Shown: piece after piece, positions 16,281-27,258 of the stretch
Numbering within the stretch: position 1 is the first letter of the stretch
Layout: every line of letters begins with the position of its first letter
From: Xanthobacter oligotrophicus
GTDB taxonomy: Bacteria; Pseudomonadota; Alphaproteobacteria; Rhizobiales; Xanthobacteraceae
Assembly (NCBI RefSeq): GCF_008364685.1
Contig: NZ_VTTL01000004.1
Span: 124,001-188,000, forward strand
Reading direction: 5' to 3'
Length of the DNA: 64,000 nucleotides
The notes under the pieces: generated by a model
Told to the model about the DNA's origin: nothing
What the model saw: the letters and a program-made list of their open reading frames with translations, nothing else
Database searches by the model: none
Position numbers and translations under genes: made by a program

Positions 16281-17909
16281 CTACCGCAGCAGCGCCTCCA
16301 GCGTCTCCAGCCGGTCGGCCTCGCCCGGCGGCTTGTCCCATCGCAGGCGGGCGATGCGGGGGAAGCGCATGGCGATGCCGGAGCGGTGGCGGGTGGAGCG
16401 GGCGAGGCCCTCGAAGGCCACTTCCAGCACCAGCCCCTCGTCCTTCTCGTGCACCACCTCCCGCACCGGGCCGAAGCGGTTGATGGTGGCGCGCCGCACG
16501 AAGGCGTCGATCAGCTTCAGCTCCTCGTCGGTGAAGCCGAAATAGGCCTTGCCCACGGGCACCAGCACATCGCCCTCCTCGCCCTGCGTCCACACCCCGA
16601 AAGTGTAGTCCGAATAGAAGGACGAGCGCTTGCCGTGGCCGCGCTGGGCATACATGAGCACGGCGTCCACCGTGTGCGGATCGCGCTTCCATTTCCACCA
16701 CGGCCCCTTGGGGCGGCCGGGCAGATAGGGGCTGTCGGCACGCTTGATCATCACCCCTTCCACCGCCCCGGCGTCCGGCCCGGCGCCGGCAGAGGCAGGG
16801 TCTGCGCGGGCACGGGTGAGGTCATCCCAGCCGGCAAACGGCACCAGCGGGGAGAGGTCGATGCGGGGCGACGACAGCTTCCCCACCAGCGCCTCCAGCC
16901 GCGCCCGGCGGGCGGCGAAGGGCAGGGCGCGCAGGTCCTCGCCGCCCTCCACCAGCAGGTCATAGGCGCGGATGTGGGCGGGAAATTCCGCCAGCATCTT
17001 CACCGTGACGGTTTTGCGGTTGAGCCGCTGCTGGAGCACGTTGAACGGCTCCACCCGCCCCGCGCGGACGATCAGCAATTCCCCGTCCATGGCGCCGTCG
17101 AAGGCGATGGAATCGGCAAGGTCGGGGAAGGCCTCGGAGATGTCCTCACCGGTGCGGGAATAAAGCCGCACCGCCCGCACCCCGTCCGGCCCGGTGCCGG
17201 CCACCGCCTGCACGCGGATGCCGTCCCACTTCCATTCGGCGCTGAAGTCGCCGGGAGCGAGGTCGGCGAAATTGGCTTCCTCGATGGCGTGGGCCAGCAT
17301 CACCGGGCGGAACGGGGCGGGGTTGGAGGTCTCAGGCCGCAGCCCATGGCCCTCCACCCAGGCGAACAGCGCTTCATAGGGCGGCGCGAGGCCGGGCCAG
17401 ACCAGCTCCACCTCGTCCGGCGTGACGCTTCCAAGGCTTGCCACCGCAGTCTTGGCGAGGCGGGCGGAGGCGCCCACCCGCATGGCGCCGGTGATGAGCT
17501 TCAGCAGCGCCCAGCGGCCGGTCTCGTCCAGCCCGTCGAGCCAGTCGGCCAGGCGGCGGGGCAGGGTGGAGCGGGAGAGGGTGGAGAGGCCGTGGACGAT
17601 CTCGGACAGGAGCGGCGCGTGGGCGGGGGCGTCCTCCAGCTTCGGCCACATGAGGGCGACGGTTTCCGAGAGGTCGCCCACATAATCGTAGGACATCTCG
17701 AACAGCACCGGGTCGGCCCGCTCCATGATGAGCGCGCGCACCACGCCGGGCTTGGCATTGGCGAAGGAGAGCGCGCCGGTGAGCGCCGCAAACGCAAAGC
17801 CGCGCTCCGGGTCCGGCGTGGTGCGGAAATAGTCCGCCATCAGCCGGATCTTGGCGTTGCGCCCGGCTTCATAGGACATGCGGTCGAGCAAGGCGGCGAA
17901 GCGGTTCAT
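16281..17909 (-). CDS. ATP-dependent DNA ligase of the ligase-associated repair cluster
   Basis: A 542-residue DNA ligase. Residues 1-190 form the helical DNA-binding domain. The adenylation motif KWDGIR gives the AMP-accepting Lys227, and further nucleotidyltransferase motifs are SRTGEDISEAFPDL, DGELLIVR and GVMIKRADSPY, followed by the OB domain (KWKRD). This belongs to the bacterial ligase found with an associated metallo-beta-lactamase exonuclease, a DEXH helicase and the PdeM phosphoesterase. Here only the exonuclease is adjacent; its stop overlaps this start by four bases. The replicative NAD-dependent LigA would be elsewhere. Confidence 0.92.
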   Translation of the reverse strand: MNRFAALLDRMSYEAGRNAKIRLMADYFRTTPDPERGFAFAALTGALSFANAKPGVVRALIMERADPVLFEMSYDYVGDLSETVALMWPKLEDAPAHAPLLSEIVHGLSTLSRSTLPRRLADWLDGLDETGRWALLKLITGAMRVGASARLAKTAVASLGSVTPDEVELVWPGLAPPYEALFAWVEGHGLRPETSNPAPFRPVMLAHAIEEANFADLAPGDFSAEWKWDGIRVQAVAGTGPDGVRAVRLYSRTGEDISEAFPDLADSIAFDGAMDGELLIVRAGRVEPFNVLQQRLNRKTVTVKMLAEFPAHIRAYDLLVEGGEDLRALPFAARRARLEALVGKLSSPRIDLSPLVPFAGWDDLTRARADPASAGAGPDAGAVEGVMIKRADSPYLPGRPKGPWWKWKRDPHTVDAVLMYAQRGHGKRSSFYSDYTFGVWTQGEEGDVLVPVGKAYFGFTDEELKLIDAFVRRATINRFGPVREVVHEKDEGLVLEVAFEGLARSTRHRSGIAMRFPRIARLRWDKPPGEADRLETLEALLR

Positions 17910-18952
17910 GGCTCAGCCCCCGGCGCGGCGCCGTCAGCGGGAGCCGCCTCCTCGTCCTCTTCGCCATAGCCCACCATGTGGAGCGGGCGGGCGCGCAATT
18001 GCCGGGTCTGGGCCCAGTGGACCAGCGCATCCTCGGCGCCGTGGGTCACCCACAGCTCCTCGCAGCCCGTGGCCTGGATGGAGGCGCAGAGGCCGTCCCA
18101 GTCCGCATGGTCGGACACCACCAGCGGCAGCTCCACGCCGCGCTGCCGGGCCCGGGCGCGCACCCGCATCCAGCCGGAGGCAAAGCAGGTGATGGGATCG
18201 GCGAAGCGCCGCGCCCAGATGTCGGTCATGGCCGAGGGCGGGGCGATCACCACAGCGCCCGCGAAGGCGGCCTTGTCCGTGCCCTTCACCGGGCGGATGT
18301 CGCCCAAGGCCATGCCATGAGCCTCGTAATAGTCGGTGATGGCGGTGAGCGCCCCGTGCACATAGATCGGCGCGTCGTGGCCGGCGGCGCGCATCAGCGC
18401 CATCATGCGCTGCGCCTTGCCCAGCGAATAGGCGCCGACGATATGGGTGCGCTCCGGGAAGATGCGCACCGAGGCGAGCAGCTTCTCGGTTTCGGCCGCT
18501 GCCGGGGGATGGCGGAAGACCGGCAGGCCAAAGGTCGCCTCGCTGACGAAGACCTGGCAGCGCACCGGCTCGAACGGGGCGCAGGTGGGGTCGGCGGCGT
18601 CCTTGTAGTCGCCGGACACCACGATCACGAGCCCGTCCTTCTCCAGCCGGACCTGGGCCGAGCCGAGCACGTGGCCGGCGGGATGCAGGCTCACGCGCAC
18701 GCCGTTGATGACCACCGCCTCGCCATAGGCCAGCGCCTGGGACGCGCCGGCGAAGCCTTCGCCGTAGCGGATGGCCATGAGGTCCAGCGTCTCCCGGGTG
18801 GCGAGCACATAAGCGTGGCCGGCGCGGGCATGGTCCGAATGGCCGTGGGTGATCAGCGCCCGCGGCACGGCGCGCGTCGGGTCCACGTAGAAGTCGCCGG
18901 CGGGGGAATAAAGGCCCTTGGGCGAGGGGCAGAGCAGGTCTTCCGGGCGCAT
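17906..18952 (-). CDS. ligase-associated DNA exonuclease, metallo-beta-lactamase fold
   Basis: A 348-residue nuclease of the metallo-beta-lactamase/beta-CASP type related to SNM1 and archaeal mRNA 3'-processing factors. The metal site ITHGHSDHARAG gives His36, His38, Asp40 and His41, with further ligands in HPAGHVLGSAQ and VVSGDYKD. The C-terminal beta-CASP part ends in VSDHADWDGL and ELWVTHG. Members are encoded with ATP-dependent ligases and are thought to process damaged ends. It overlaps the ligase start by four bases, so the two are coupled. A 15-residue acidic tail follows the last conserved motif. Confidence 0.9.
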   Translation of the reverse strand: MRPEDLLCPSPKGLYSPAGDFYVDPTRAVPRALITHGHSDHARAGHAYVLATRETLDLMAIRYGEGFAGASQALAYGEAVVINGVRVSLHPAGHVLGSAQVRLEKDGLVIVVSGDYKDAADPTCAPFEPVRCQVFVSEATFGLPVFRHPPAAAETEKLLASVRIFPERTHIVGAYSLGKAQRMMALMRAAGHDAPIYVHGALTAITDYYEAHGMALGDIRPVKGTDKAAFAGAVVIAPPSAMTDIWARRFADPITCFASGWMRVRARARQRGVELPLVVSDHADWDGLCASIQATGCEELWVTHGAEDALVHWAQTRQLRARPLHMVGYGEEDEEAAPADGAAPGAEP

Positions 18953-19017
18953 GTCTTTATGAAGCGGCTTGCCACCTATATGGGAAGCGCAATGCGGTTT
19001 CGCGAGGTTTGGTTCCA

Positions 19018-19944
19018 GTGGCTCATTCCGCCTTCACCCTCCTGTCCGGCGATCCCGTGCTCGACCGGCGGCTCGACTGGGCCCGCGCCTTCCTCGCCGA
19101 GGGCGATGCGGGCGCCTGCGCCGAGCTGCTGGCCGAGACGGTGGCGGACGCCCCCCATTTCGCCGCCGCCTGGTTCCTGCTGGGGGAGGCGCGCGCCGCG
19201 CTCTCCGACCGTGATGGTGCGGCCGAGGCTTTCGAGCGGGTGCGCGCGCTCGATCCCGACGACGCGCTGGGGGCGGGGCTGCATCTGGCCCGGCTCGGCG
19301 TGGCGCCGGCGGCGGGGGCCATGTCGGCGGCCTATGTGCGCACCTTGTTCGATCAATATGCCGACCGCTTCGACACCGCCCTGCGCGACAAGCTCGCCTA
19401 TCGCGGGCCGGAGCTGCTGTTCGAGGCGGTGGCGCGGGGGGCGGCAGCGCGGGGCCGCACCCTCGCCTTCGCCGAGGGGCTGGATCTGGGCTGCGGAACC
19501 GGGCTCGCCGGGGTCCTGTTCGCGACGGTGGTGGAGCAGCTTTCCGGGGTGGACCTGTCCCCCGCCATGCTGGAGAAGGCGGCAGCGCTGGGTCTCTATG
19601 CCCGGCTTGAGGCCGGCGAGATGGGCGCGGCGCTGGAGGCCGTGCCGGAGGCCGGCCTCGACCTTATCCTCGCCGCCGATGCCCTGTGCTACGTGGCGGA
19701 CCTTGCGCCCATCCTTCACGCGGCGCGGCGGGCACTGAGGCCCGAGGGCCTCTTCGCCTTCACGCTGGAGACCCATGACGGCGAAGGCGTGATCCTGCGC
19801 GATACCCTGCGCTATGCCCATTCCGCAGATCATGTCCGCGCGCTGGCGGAGACGGCGGGGCTCGGCGTGGTGCTGCTGGAGGCCGCGTCCACCCGCGCGG
19901 AAAAGGGCGTGGCGGTGCCCGGCCTCGTCTGCGTGCTGGGGTAG
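19018..19944 (+). CDS. class I SAM-dependent methyltransferase with N-terminal TPR-like region
   Basis: A 308-residue predicted methyltransferase. Residues 1-95 are helical repeats of TPR type (ACAELLAETVADAPHFAAAW and AAEAFERVRALDPDDALG), which usually bind protein. The Rossmann part has motif I LDLGCGTGLAG at about 155-165 and an acidic end of beta-2 in SGVDLSPAML. This order matches the COG4976 group. The substrate is unknown. I chose GTG at 19018 because GAGG lies ten bases before it; a TTG at 19009 is too close to that site. It is divergent from the exonuclease. Confidence 0.8.
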   Translation: MAHSAFTLLSGDPVLDRRLDWARAFLAEGDAGACAELLAETVADAPHFAAAWFLLGEARAALSDRDGAAEAFERVRALDPDDALGAGLHLARLGVAPAAGAMSAAYVRTLFDQYADRFDTALRDKLAYRGPELLFEAVARGAAARGRTLAFAEGLDLGCGTGLAGVLFATVVEQLSGVDLSPAMLEKAAALGLYARLEAGEMGAALEAVPEAGLDLILAADALCYVADLAPILHAARRALRPEGLFAFTLETHDGEGVILRDTLRYAHSADHVRALAETAGLGVVLLEAASTRAEKGVAVPGLVCVLG

Positions 19945-19946
19945 CA

Positions 19947-19981
19947 CCAAAGGCCGGTGAGCTTGGCTCATGGGCCTTTGG
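19947..19981. terminator. hairpin between convergent genes, likely bidirectional terminator
   Basis: CCAAAGGCC at 19947-19955 pairs with GGCCTTTGG at 19973-19981, and GAGC/GCTC inside forms an inner stem. It begins three bases after the methyltransferase stop. There is no long T-run, so efficiency is uncertain. Confidence 0.55.
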
Positions 19982-19986
19982 TCAAG

Positions 19987-20007
19987 CCCACGCGGCGCTT
20001 GAGCGAA
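19987..20007. repeat. single copy of the dispersed 21-bp intergenic repeat
   Basis: CCACGCGGCGCTTGAGCGAA matches the units at 6288-6347 and 50271-50327 with one base different. It lies in the gap between the convergent methyltransferase and MFS genes, just after the hairpin at 19947-19981. Confidence 0.75.
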
Positions 20008-20047
20008 CCCACTCGGCACCGGTCGAAGACCGGGGTCGATGGTATAG

Positions 20048-21217
20048 TCAGCCCCTGCGGCCCAGCGCCTGGATGGCGAGAGCAAGAGCACCGCAGGCAA
20101 GTCCCGCCGTGCACACCGCCGGCCAGCCGCCGAAGCCCCAGGCGAGCGTCGCCGCCGCCGAGCCCAAGGCCCCGCCCACGAACATGGTGCCGATGAGGAT
20201 GGTGTTGAGCCGCGCGCGGGCGGCGGGCCGCAGCGCGAACACGATGTGCTGGTTGGCCACCAGCGCGCCCTGCATGGCGAAGTCGAGCACGATGACGCCC
20301 ACCACCATGCCGGCGATGCCGGGCCAAGCGAAGAAGATGAGCCAGGCGACCAAGGCGAGGCCGGCGCCCCAGATCACCACGCTGCCGGGTCCCCTGCGGT
20401 CGGCGAAGCGCCCGGACAGGGGCGCGGCGAAGATGCCCACGAGGCCGAGAATGCCGAACAGCCCCGCCGCCTGCGCGCCGAGGTGGAAGGGCGGTCCTTC
20501 CAGCCGGAAGGCCAGGATGGTCCAGAAGGCGATGAAGGCGGCGAAGATCAGCGCCTGGGTGACGGCGGCCCGGCGCAGGGTGGGAAACTCGCGCCACAGG
20601 GCGCCCAGCGATCCCAGGAGGCGGCCGTAGGACAGGCTGGTCTCGGGCATGCTGCGGGGCAGGGTCAGCGCCATCAGGCCTCCGGCGAGGAGCGCCATGG
20701 GCACGCCCAGCCAGAACATGTCGCGCCAGCCGGCATGGGCGGCGACGAAGCCCGACAGGGTGCGGCTGAGCAGGATGCCGGCGAGGATGCCCGACAGCAC
20801 CATGCCCACCGTGGCGCCGCGCTTTTCCGGTGCCGCGAGGTGGGCCGCCAGCGGTACGATCTGCTGCGCCACCGTGGAGCCGAGGCCCACGAGCAGCGAG
20901 GCGGCGAGCAACGCCAGCGGCCCCTGCGCCAGCGCGGAGAAGGCCAGCGCCGCCGCCACCGCCACGAATTGGATCACGATGAGGCGCCGCCGCTCCACCA
21001 CATCACCGAGCGGCACCAGCAGGAACAGGCCGGCGGCATAGCCGATCTGCGTCACCGTGGGCACCAGCGGGGTGAGGGGACCGGGCAGGTCGCGCTCCAT
21101 CACAGCCAGCATGGGCTGGTTGTAATAGATGTTGGCCACCGCCACGCCCGCGGCGGCGGCCATGGCGAAGATGCGTCCGAAGCCGGCGCCTTCGGCGCTG
21201 GCGGAAGATGAGGTCAT
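20048..21217 (-). CDS. MFS transporter
   Basis: A 389-residue major facilitator superfamily permease with about twelve hydrophobic segments. [15 protein letters not shown] in the first helix region and [13 protein letters not shown], the loop 2-3 motif A equivalent, place it in the YtbD/AraJ-like group of small-molecule exporters; [13 protein letters not shown] is the second-half copy. It stands alone, convergent with the methyltransferase gene, so no substrate can be inferred. The next gene upstream is 299 bases away. Confidence 0.87.
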   Translation of the reverse strand: MTSSSASAEGAGFGRIFAMAAAAGVAVANIYYNQPMLAVMERDLPGPLTPLVPTVTQIGYAAGLFLLVPLGDVVERRRLIVIQFVAVAAALAFSALAQGPLALLAASLLVGLGSTVAQQIVPLAAHLAAPEKRGATVGMVLSGILAGILLSRTLSGFVAAHAGWRDMFWLGVPMALLAGGLMALTLPRSMPETSLSYGRLLGSLGALWREFPTLRRAAVTQALIFAAFIAFWTILAFRLEGPPFHLGAQAAGLFGILGLVGIFAAPLSGRFADRRGPGSVVIWGAGLALVAWLIFFAWPGIAGMVVGVIVLDFAMQGALVANQHIVFALRPAARARLNTILIGTMFVGGALGSAAATLAWGFGGWPAVCTAGLACGALALAIQALGRRG

Positions 21218-21515
21218 GGGCAGTCTCCGGCCGCGCGGGCCGCAGCAGGGGCGGTGCGCCGGGCGGGCAGGGTCGGAAGCGGGGCTGGGCGGTCCCGGCT
21301 TGCGAGGCCGGCCGGGATCGATGTGCGCACGATCCTAGAGCATGCTGCGCCGCAGCGCGATTGCCCCGCGCCGCTTTCGCGGATCACGCTGTCGCGACAG
21401 CCGCCTATCATTCGCTGCGGGTGCCCATGACGCAAAGGCACTGGTGCCGGGCTCGCGACCGCACCTTCCCGCTTCGGCGGGCCGATCCCGCAGTGTGCAG
21501 CCGGACCGTCCGGCC
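21218..21515. other. intergenic region, nothing recognised
   Basis: About 300 bases between the MFS start and the phosphatase stop, both on the minus strand. It should contain the MFS promoter. I see no repeats, hairpins or coding signal. Confidence 0.4.
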
Positions 21516-22022
21516 TCAGCGCACCGGCAGGCTGAAGGGCTCACCCTCGAAGGCGTCGGCGCCACGGCCGATGGCGTGGATGGCGGCCACCATCCGCCCG
21601 TCCCGCTTCAGCACCGTATCGGCCAGCGCCACGATGCGCGGATTGGGCGTCGCCGTGGGCGAGGCGTGGCGCAGGCGCTGGGCCAGCTCCATCTCGTCGC
21701 GGTCCGGCAGCAAGGCGCACAGGGTGGCATAGGCCGCCGCGGTGGAGCGCGAGATGCCGGCATAGCAATGGATCACCAAGGGCGCCTCGCGCGGCCAGGC
21801 ATGCACGAACTCGAACAGCTCGTGCATGTGCGTCTCGTCCGGCGCCACCATGCCCTCGATCTCCTCGACGATGTCGTTGATGCCGAGGAAGAGATGGTTG
21901 GTGGGGTCCACATTGCTCGGACGGGTCAGAACCGTGTTCCCGTTGATGAGCGTGATGACGTGCCGCGCGCCCGTGGTCTCGACCGTATCGTGCAGCTTGG
22001 CGAGGGAGCAGACATGGATCAT
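21516..22022 (-). CDS. dual-specificity/tyrosine-phosphatase-like protein
   Basis: A 168-residue cysteine phosphatase of the DSP/PTP fold. The P-loop HCYAGISRS at residues 85-93 supplies the nucleophile Cys86 and Arg92, and the general-acid side is probably in the LGINDIVEE/VAPDETHMHE region. It lacks a signal peptide. Such proteins in alphaproteobacteria dephosphorylate proteins or small phosphates; the target is unknown. Its ATG overlaps the stop of the upstream HD-domain gene by four bases, so the two are coupled, which suggests work on a shared nucleotide- or phosphate-related substrate. That link is inference. Confidence 0.82.
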   Translation of the reverse strand: MIHVCSLAKLHDTVETTGARHVITLINGNTVLTRPSNVDPTNHLFLGINDIVEEIEGMVAPDETHMHELFEFVHAWPREAPLVIHCYAGISRSTAAAYATLCALLPDRDEMELAQRLRHASPTATPNPRIVALADTVLKRDGRMVAAIHAIGRGADAFEGEPFSLPVR

Positions 22023-22720
22023 GGCTTCAGCTCCTCGAACCGTTTCAGAAACCGCGTTTTTGCGGTCTCTGCCTCCCATGGGGTGAGATAGTCCTTTTCC
22101 GCCGCAGCGTCGAGGCGGGCCGGGCGGCCGAAGAAGGCCTTGGCCTCCTCGACGGCGAAACCGGCAAGGCGCGTCGCCTCGAAATAGGCGGCGGCATGGT
22201 CCGATGCCTTCACGATCTTGACCAGCGGTGCCGGCCAGACCGTCGGCAGGCCGAAGCGGATCGAGATGGCGGCCAGGAGCCGGGCCTCCACCGCCTTGTA
22301 GTCGCCCCCCAGCACCGCCTTGAACGGCGAGATCATGTCGCCGATCACATATTCGGGGGCGTCGTGCAGCAGCACGCACAGCCGCCAGCGCGGGTCGAGG
22401 TCCGGGTGGGAGCGGCGCGACAGGCGCTCCACCAGCAGCGAATGCTGCGCCACCGAAAAGATGTTGGCGCCGGAAGTCTGCCCGTTCCAGCGGGCGACAC
22501 GGGCAAGGCCGTGGGCGATGTCCTCGATCTCCACGTCGAGGGGGGAGGGATCGAGCAGATCGAGCCGCCGCCCGGACAGCATGCGCTGCCACGCCCGCGC
22601 CGGGGCCGGCTTTTTCCGGCGGGCGGGGGCAGGGGCCTGCGGGGTCGTCGGCAGCGCCTCGGGCGGGGCCTGCGGCGTCTCCTTGGGCGGGGGGGAGGGG
22701 TCCTTCGTCTCGGCCGTCAC
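22019..22720 (-). CDS. HD-domain phosphohydrolase, YfbR-like
   Basis: A 233-residue protein. The first 50 residues are a low-complexity Pro/Lys/Ala region. The rest is an HD hydrolase domain with SVAQHSLLVERL (first His), LLHDAPEYVIGDM (the HD pair) and VKASDHAAAYFEATRL (final Asp). YfbR relatives are 5'-deoxynucleotidases. The GTG at 22720 has GGAG ten bases upstream; the exact start is uncertain because the N-terminal part is disordered. It is followed with a four-base overlap by the phosphatase gene and is divergent from the Nudix gene. Confidence 0.8.
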   Translation of the reverse strand: MTAETKDPSPPPKETPQAPPEALPTTPQAPAPARRKKPAPARAWQRMLSGRRLDLLDPSPLDVEIEDIAHGLARVARWNGQTSGANIFSVAQHSLLVERLSRRSHPDLDPRWRLCVLLHDAPEYVIGDMISPFKAVLGGDYKAVEARLLAAISIRFGLPTVWPAPLVKIVKASDHAAAYFEATRLAGFAVEEAKAFFGRPARLDAAAEKDYLTPWEAETAKTRFLKRFEELKP

Positions 22721-22834
22721 GAATCGCGTGCTCCAGGTTGACGGGAAGGGTAAGCTCCCGCCCACCCACGACAAGCCGCCCGTCACGGGCGGGCCGAGCC
22801 TTTCAGCCTGAGCCTTCCCAGTACGAGCTTTGCC

Positions 22835-23302
22835 ATGACCGAGACCCTTTCGCCGCAGACCCCCGCCGCCGCGCCGCGCCCAACCGTGCGCCCGACGCTG
22901 GCGGCCAGCGCCGCCGTGTTTCGCGGCCCACTGGTGCTGCTCGCCCGCCGCGCCGCCAACCCCGGCGCCGGCCTGTGGAGCCTGCCCGGCGGCCGGGTGG
23001 AGCCGGGCGAGACCCTGGCGCAGGCCGCGGTGCGCGAAGTGATGGAGGAGGTGGGCGTCAGCGCCGACATCGTCGGGCTCGCCGCAGCGCGCGACATCAT
23101 CATCCGCGACAAGGAAGGCGAGCTTGCCGCTCATTTCGTGGTGATCGCCCATGCCGCCCGCTGGCGCGCCGGCGAGCCGCAGACGGGCGCGGAGGCCGCC
23201 GAGGTGGGCTGGTTCCGCCCCAATGAGGTGGCCGCCCTGCCCACCACCGAGGGGCTGGCCGAGGTGGTCGCGCAGGCGGCCCTTCTGGTGATCGAGCCTT
23301 GA
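22835..23302 (+). CDS. Nudix hydrolase
   Basis: A 155-residue Nudix protein. The Nudix box occupies residues 52-74 with all key residues present (GG, then PGET, then REVMEEVG), binding the divalent cation that hydrolyses a nucleoside diphosphate-linked substrate. [13 protein letters not shown] and the ADP-ribose-pyrophosphatase-like [13 protein letters not shown]-terminal segment suggest an ADP-ribose or NADH type. The first 20 residues are Pro/Ala-rich and probably flexible. The next gene begins 47 bases later. Confidence 0.9.
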   Translation: MTETLSPQTPAAAPRPTVRPTLAASAAVFRGPLVLLARRAANPGAGLWSLPGGRVEPGETLAQAAVREVMEEVGVSADIVGLAAARDIIIRDKEGELAAHFVVIAHAARWRAGEPQTGAEAAEVGWFRPNEVAALPTTEGLAEVVAQAALLVIEP

Positions 23303-23349
23303 CCGCAAGGGCGCCGCGCCGCAGGAGTGGGCGCGGAAACGGCAAGGTC

Positions 23350-23739
23350 ATGCGCATTCTCGTTCTTCTCACCGCCGGCGCGCTCGCGCTCTCCTCCCCC
23401 GCGTTCGCCGCGGGCCCGACGGAAGGTGCCGCGCCGCCTTATGATTCGGACCTCATGCGGCTCGCCGAGATCCTCGGCGCGCTGCATTACCTGCGTCCGC
23501 TGTGCGGCGTGACCTCCGAGGGGCAGCGCTGGCGCACCGAGATGCAGGCGCTCATCGATACCGAGCAGCCCTCGGATGCGCGCCGGATGAAGATCATATC
23601 GAGCTTCAACCGCGGCTATTCCAGCTATGCGGAGGTCTACCGCGCCTGCACGCCGGCGGCGCGGGTGGCGGTGGAGCGCCAGCTCGACGAGGGCTCGCGC
23701 CTCGCCCACGACATCGTGGTGCGCTACGGCGGAAATTAA
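23350..23739 (+). CDS. TIGR02301-family secreted protein, function unknown
   Basis: A 129-residue protein with a cleavable signal peptide (ILVLLTAGALALSSPAFAAG) and a mature helical domain containing two Cys (LRPLCGVTSEG and VYRACTPAA), probably disulfide-bonded in the periplasm. The order YDSDLMRLAEILGALHYLRP, FNRGYSSYAEVYRAC matches a conserved alphaproteobacterial family known only as TIGR02301. A TTG at 23299 would fuse an extra basic leader; I prefer the ATG that begins the signal peptide. It follows the Nudix gene on the same strand. Confidence 0.75.
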   Translation: MRILVLLTAGALALSSPAFAAGPTEGAAPPYDSDLMRLAEILGALHYLRPLCGVTSEGQRWRTEMQALIDTEQPSDARRMKIISSFNRGYSSYAEVYRACTPAARVAVERQLDEGSRLAHDIVVRYGGN

Positions 23740-23844
23740 GAATTCCGGCGTTAACCTTTTGGTCAGAACTGGCCTGAACGCCCGCGCGCGGCATGCTAGA
23801 GAGTGCGGAGCGCCGCATGATTTTCGCGGCGCGGAGGCCTTGCC

Positions 23845-24117
23845 GTGTCGACCTTGCCCACCCCAGCCATCGCCCTTCCCGAGATCGCTGACATGGCCGC
23901 GGACGACCGCCACGCCGCGCTCACCTATCTGAACGATGCGTGGGTGGAAGCCGTGCGCGAGGGGCTGGACGAAGACTGCCTGGTGCAGGCGGCGCTGTTC
24001 ACCGCCCTCCGCAGCCTTGTCGCCACCTATGGCGAGACCGCGAGCGCCGAATACATGGCCCGCGTCGCCGAACGCGTGGCGGCGGGCGAATACACCATCG
24101 CCGGCCTGACCCACTGA
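23845..24117 (+). CDS. small conserved-looking hypothetical protein
   Basis: A 90-residue, mostly helical acidic protein with no motif, membrane segment or signal that I recognise (core: LNDAWVEAVREGLDEDC). Its GTG start at 23845 is well placed after GGAGG, and codon use is normal for the neighbourhood, so I consider it real. It is the last of three + strand genes after the Nudix gene and lies upstream of a repeat-rich gap. Confidence 0.6.
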   Translation: MSTLPTPAIALPEIADMAADDRHAALTYLNDAWVEAVREGLDEDCLVQAALFTALRSLVATYGETASAEYMARVAERVAAGEYTIAGLTH

Positions 24118-24161
24118 GGGCGCCTTTCGATATTCGATACGACTGAGACAAGGCCCGGAGC

Positions 24162-24331
24162 GTCATGCCCGGGCTTGTCCCGGAAGTCGGCTGTTGCCGA
24201 CTCCCGCCTCTGTGAACGGAACTCGCAATCAAGCAGGTTCCGGGCATCCATTCCGGACCGCTGGTGCAAGAGCGCGAAAATCCGTCCCAGCCGCCCCGCG
24301 TGGATGGCCGGCACACGGCCGGCCATGACGG
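24162..24331. repeat. cluster of palindromic intergenic elements
   Basis: The stretch opens with CATGCCCGGGCTTGTCCCGG and closes with GGCCGGCACACGGCCGGCCA-TGACGG. These are GC palindromes of the type also seen at 9789-9832 and 42857-42928. The middle holds weaker copies (TTCCGGGCATCCATTCCGG). It lies 3' of both flanking transcription units. Confidence 0.6.
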
Positions 24332-24425
24332 TGGTTGTTGAACGAGCCGGAGGGCGCCGTTTCCGAGCACGTACCTGCGCAACTCGCTGGTCCACCTGCC
24401 ACACTCGCCGCACCAGCCATCGCCC

Positions 24426-24457
24426 AAAACAAAACCGGCGCCCCGAGGGGCGCCGGT
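24426..24457 (-). terminator. Rho-independent terminator after acs
   Basis: ACCGGCGCCCC at 24434-24444 pairs with GGGGCGCCGGT at 24447-24457. On the minus strand the stem is followed by TTTTGTTTT. It lies 24 bases downstream of the acs stop. Confidence 0.85.
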
Positions 24458-24480
24458 CTCGTTTTCACGGATGCTGCGGC

Positions 24481-26436
<1,956 letters not shown>

Positions 26437-26876
26437 GCTCTTGCCTCCCTCGCGCGGGCGCGTTTCCCGCGATCCTTCGTTTGCGGCGGATTGTTCCGCC
26501 TTGGTTGGGCCGGATTATGGGGAGACGCAGGAAGCTCCACAAGGCGGTGGCGAGGCCGACTTTGGGTGCATAGCCCTTCGTCGCCTCCGCAAAAGCCCGC
26601 GCCGGCCGACCTGCATCGCAAGCCGATCGGGCAAGGCGTTGTGTTTCCACGCGCTTGCGGACGCAATCGCCCTTCGGTCCGCTACAACCTGATTACAGCG
26701 GACCCCGTCGAAAATGCTGCCCCGCACTCTCCCGAAACTGTTCGCAGATGCCGCAGCATCCCGGCATTTCGCCGCCCCGGCCGCCGCCCTATAGAGGAGC
26801 TGAACCGTCGCACGTGCGAGATACCAAGCCCTGCGGCGAGACTTCGCCGTCCCCTTCCCCTACCGGACTTCGCTTC
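26437..26876. other. intergenic region upstream of acs and DUF423 gene
   Basis: About 440 bases between divergent genes, expected to contain both promoters. GGCGGA-TTGT-TCCGCC at 26485-26500 is a small dyad about 50 bases before acs, a possible regulator site. I see nothing else of note. Confidence 0.4.
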
Positions 26877-27248
26877 ATGACCCCCTGGACTCGTAGTCTT
26901 CTCGTCCTTGCCGGCCTCATGGGGGCCGCGGGCGTTGCGTCCGCTGCCGCTGCGGCCCATTTGGGCGGCGTGGCGAACCTGGAGACGGCCGCCCACTTCC
27001 TCCTGTTCCACGCCGCGGCCCTGGTGGGGCTTTGCGCCCTCAGCCTTTTGCTGGGGCGCGGCCGCGTGGTGCTGCAATTGGGCGCGAGCGCCATCGCGCT
27101 CGGTGCCCTGCTGTTTTCCGGCGATCTGGCGTTGAGGGCCTTGATGGATGTCAAGCTTCTGGGCGGCAGCGCACCTTTCGGCGGTTCGCTGATGATCCTT
27201 GGCTGGCTGACGGTCGGGGCCTCCGCGCTCGTGGCACGCCGCGCCTGA
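26877..27248 (+). CDS. DUF423 family small integral membrane protein
   Basis: A 123-residue protein with four hydrophobic segments, beginning LLVLAGLMGAAGVASAAAAA and containing ETAAHFLLFHAAALVGLCAL, the H-rich helix typical of DUF423 (YgdD-like) proteins, and GDLALRAL. Function is unknown. The frame extends upstream to 26655 but only the part from ATG 26877 shows family character. The ribosome site is weak. It converges on lpxK with ten bases between stops. Confidence 0.78.
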   Translation: MTPWTRSLLVLAGLMGAAGVASAAAAAHLGGVANLETAAHFLLFHAAALVGLCALSLLLGRGRVVLQLGASAIALGALLFSGDLALRALMDVKLLGGSAPFGGSLMILGWLTVGASALVARRA

Positions 27249-27258
27249 TTCCCGCCTT

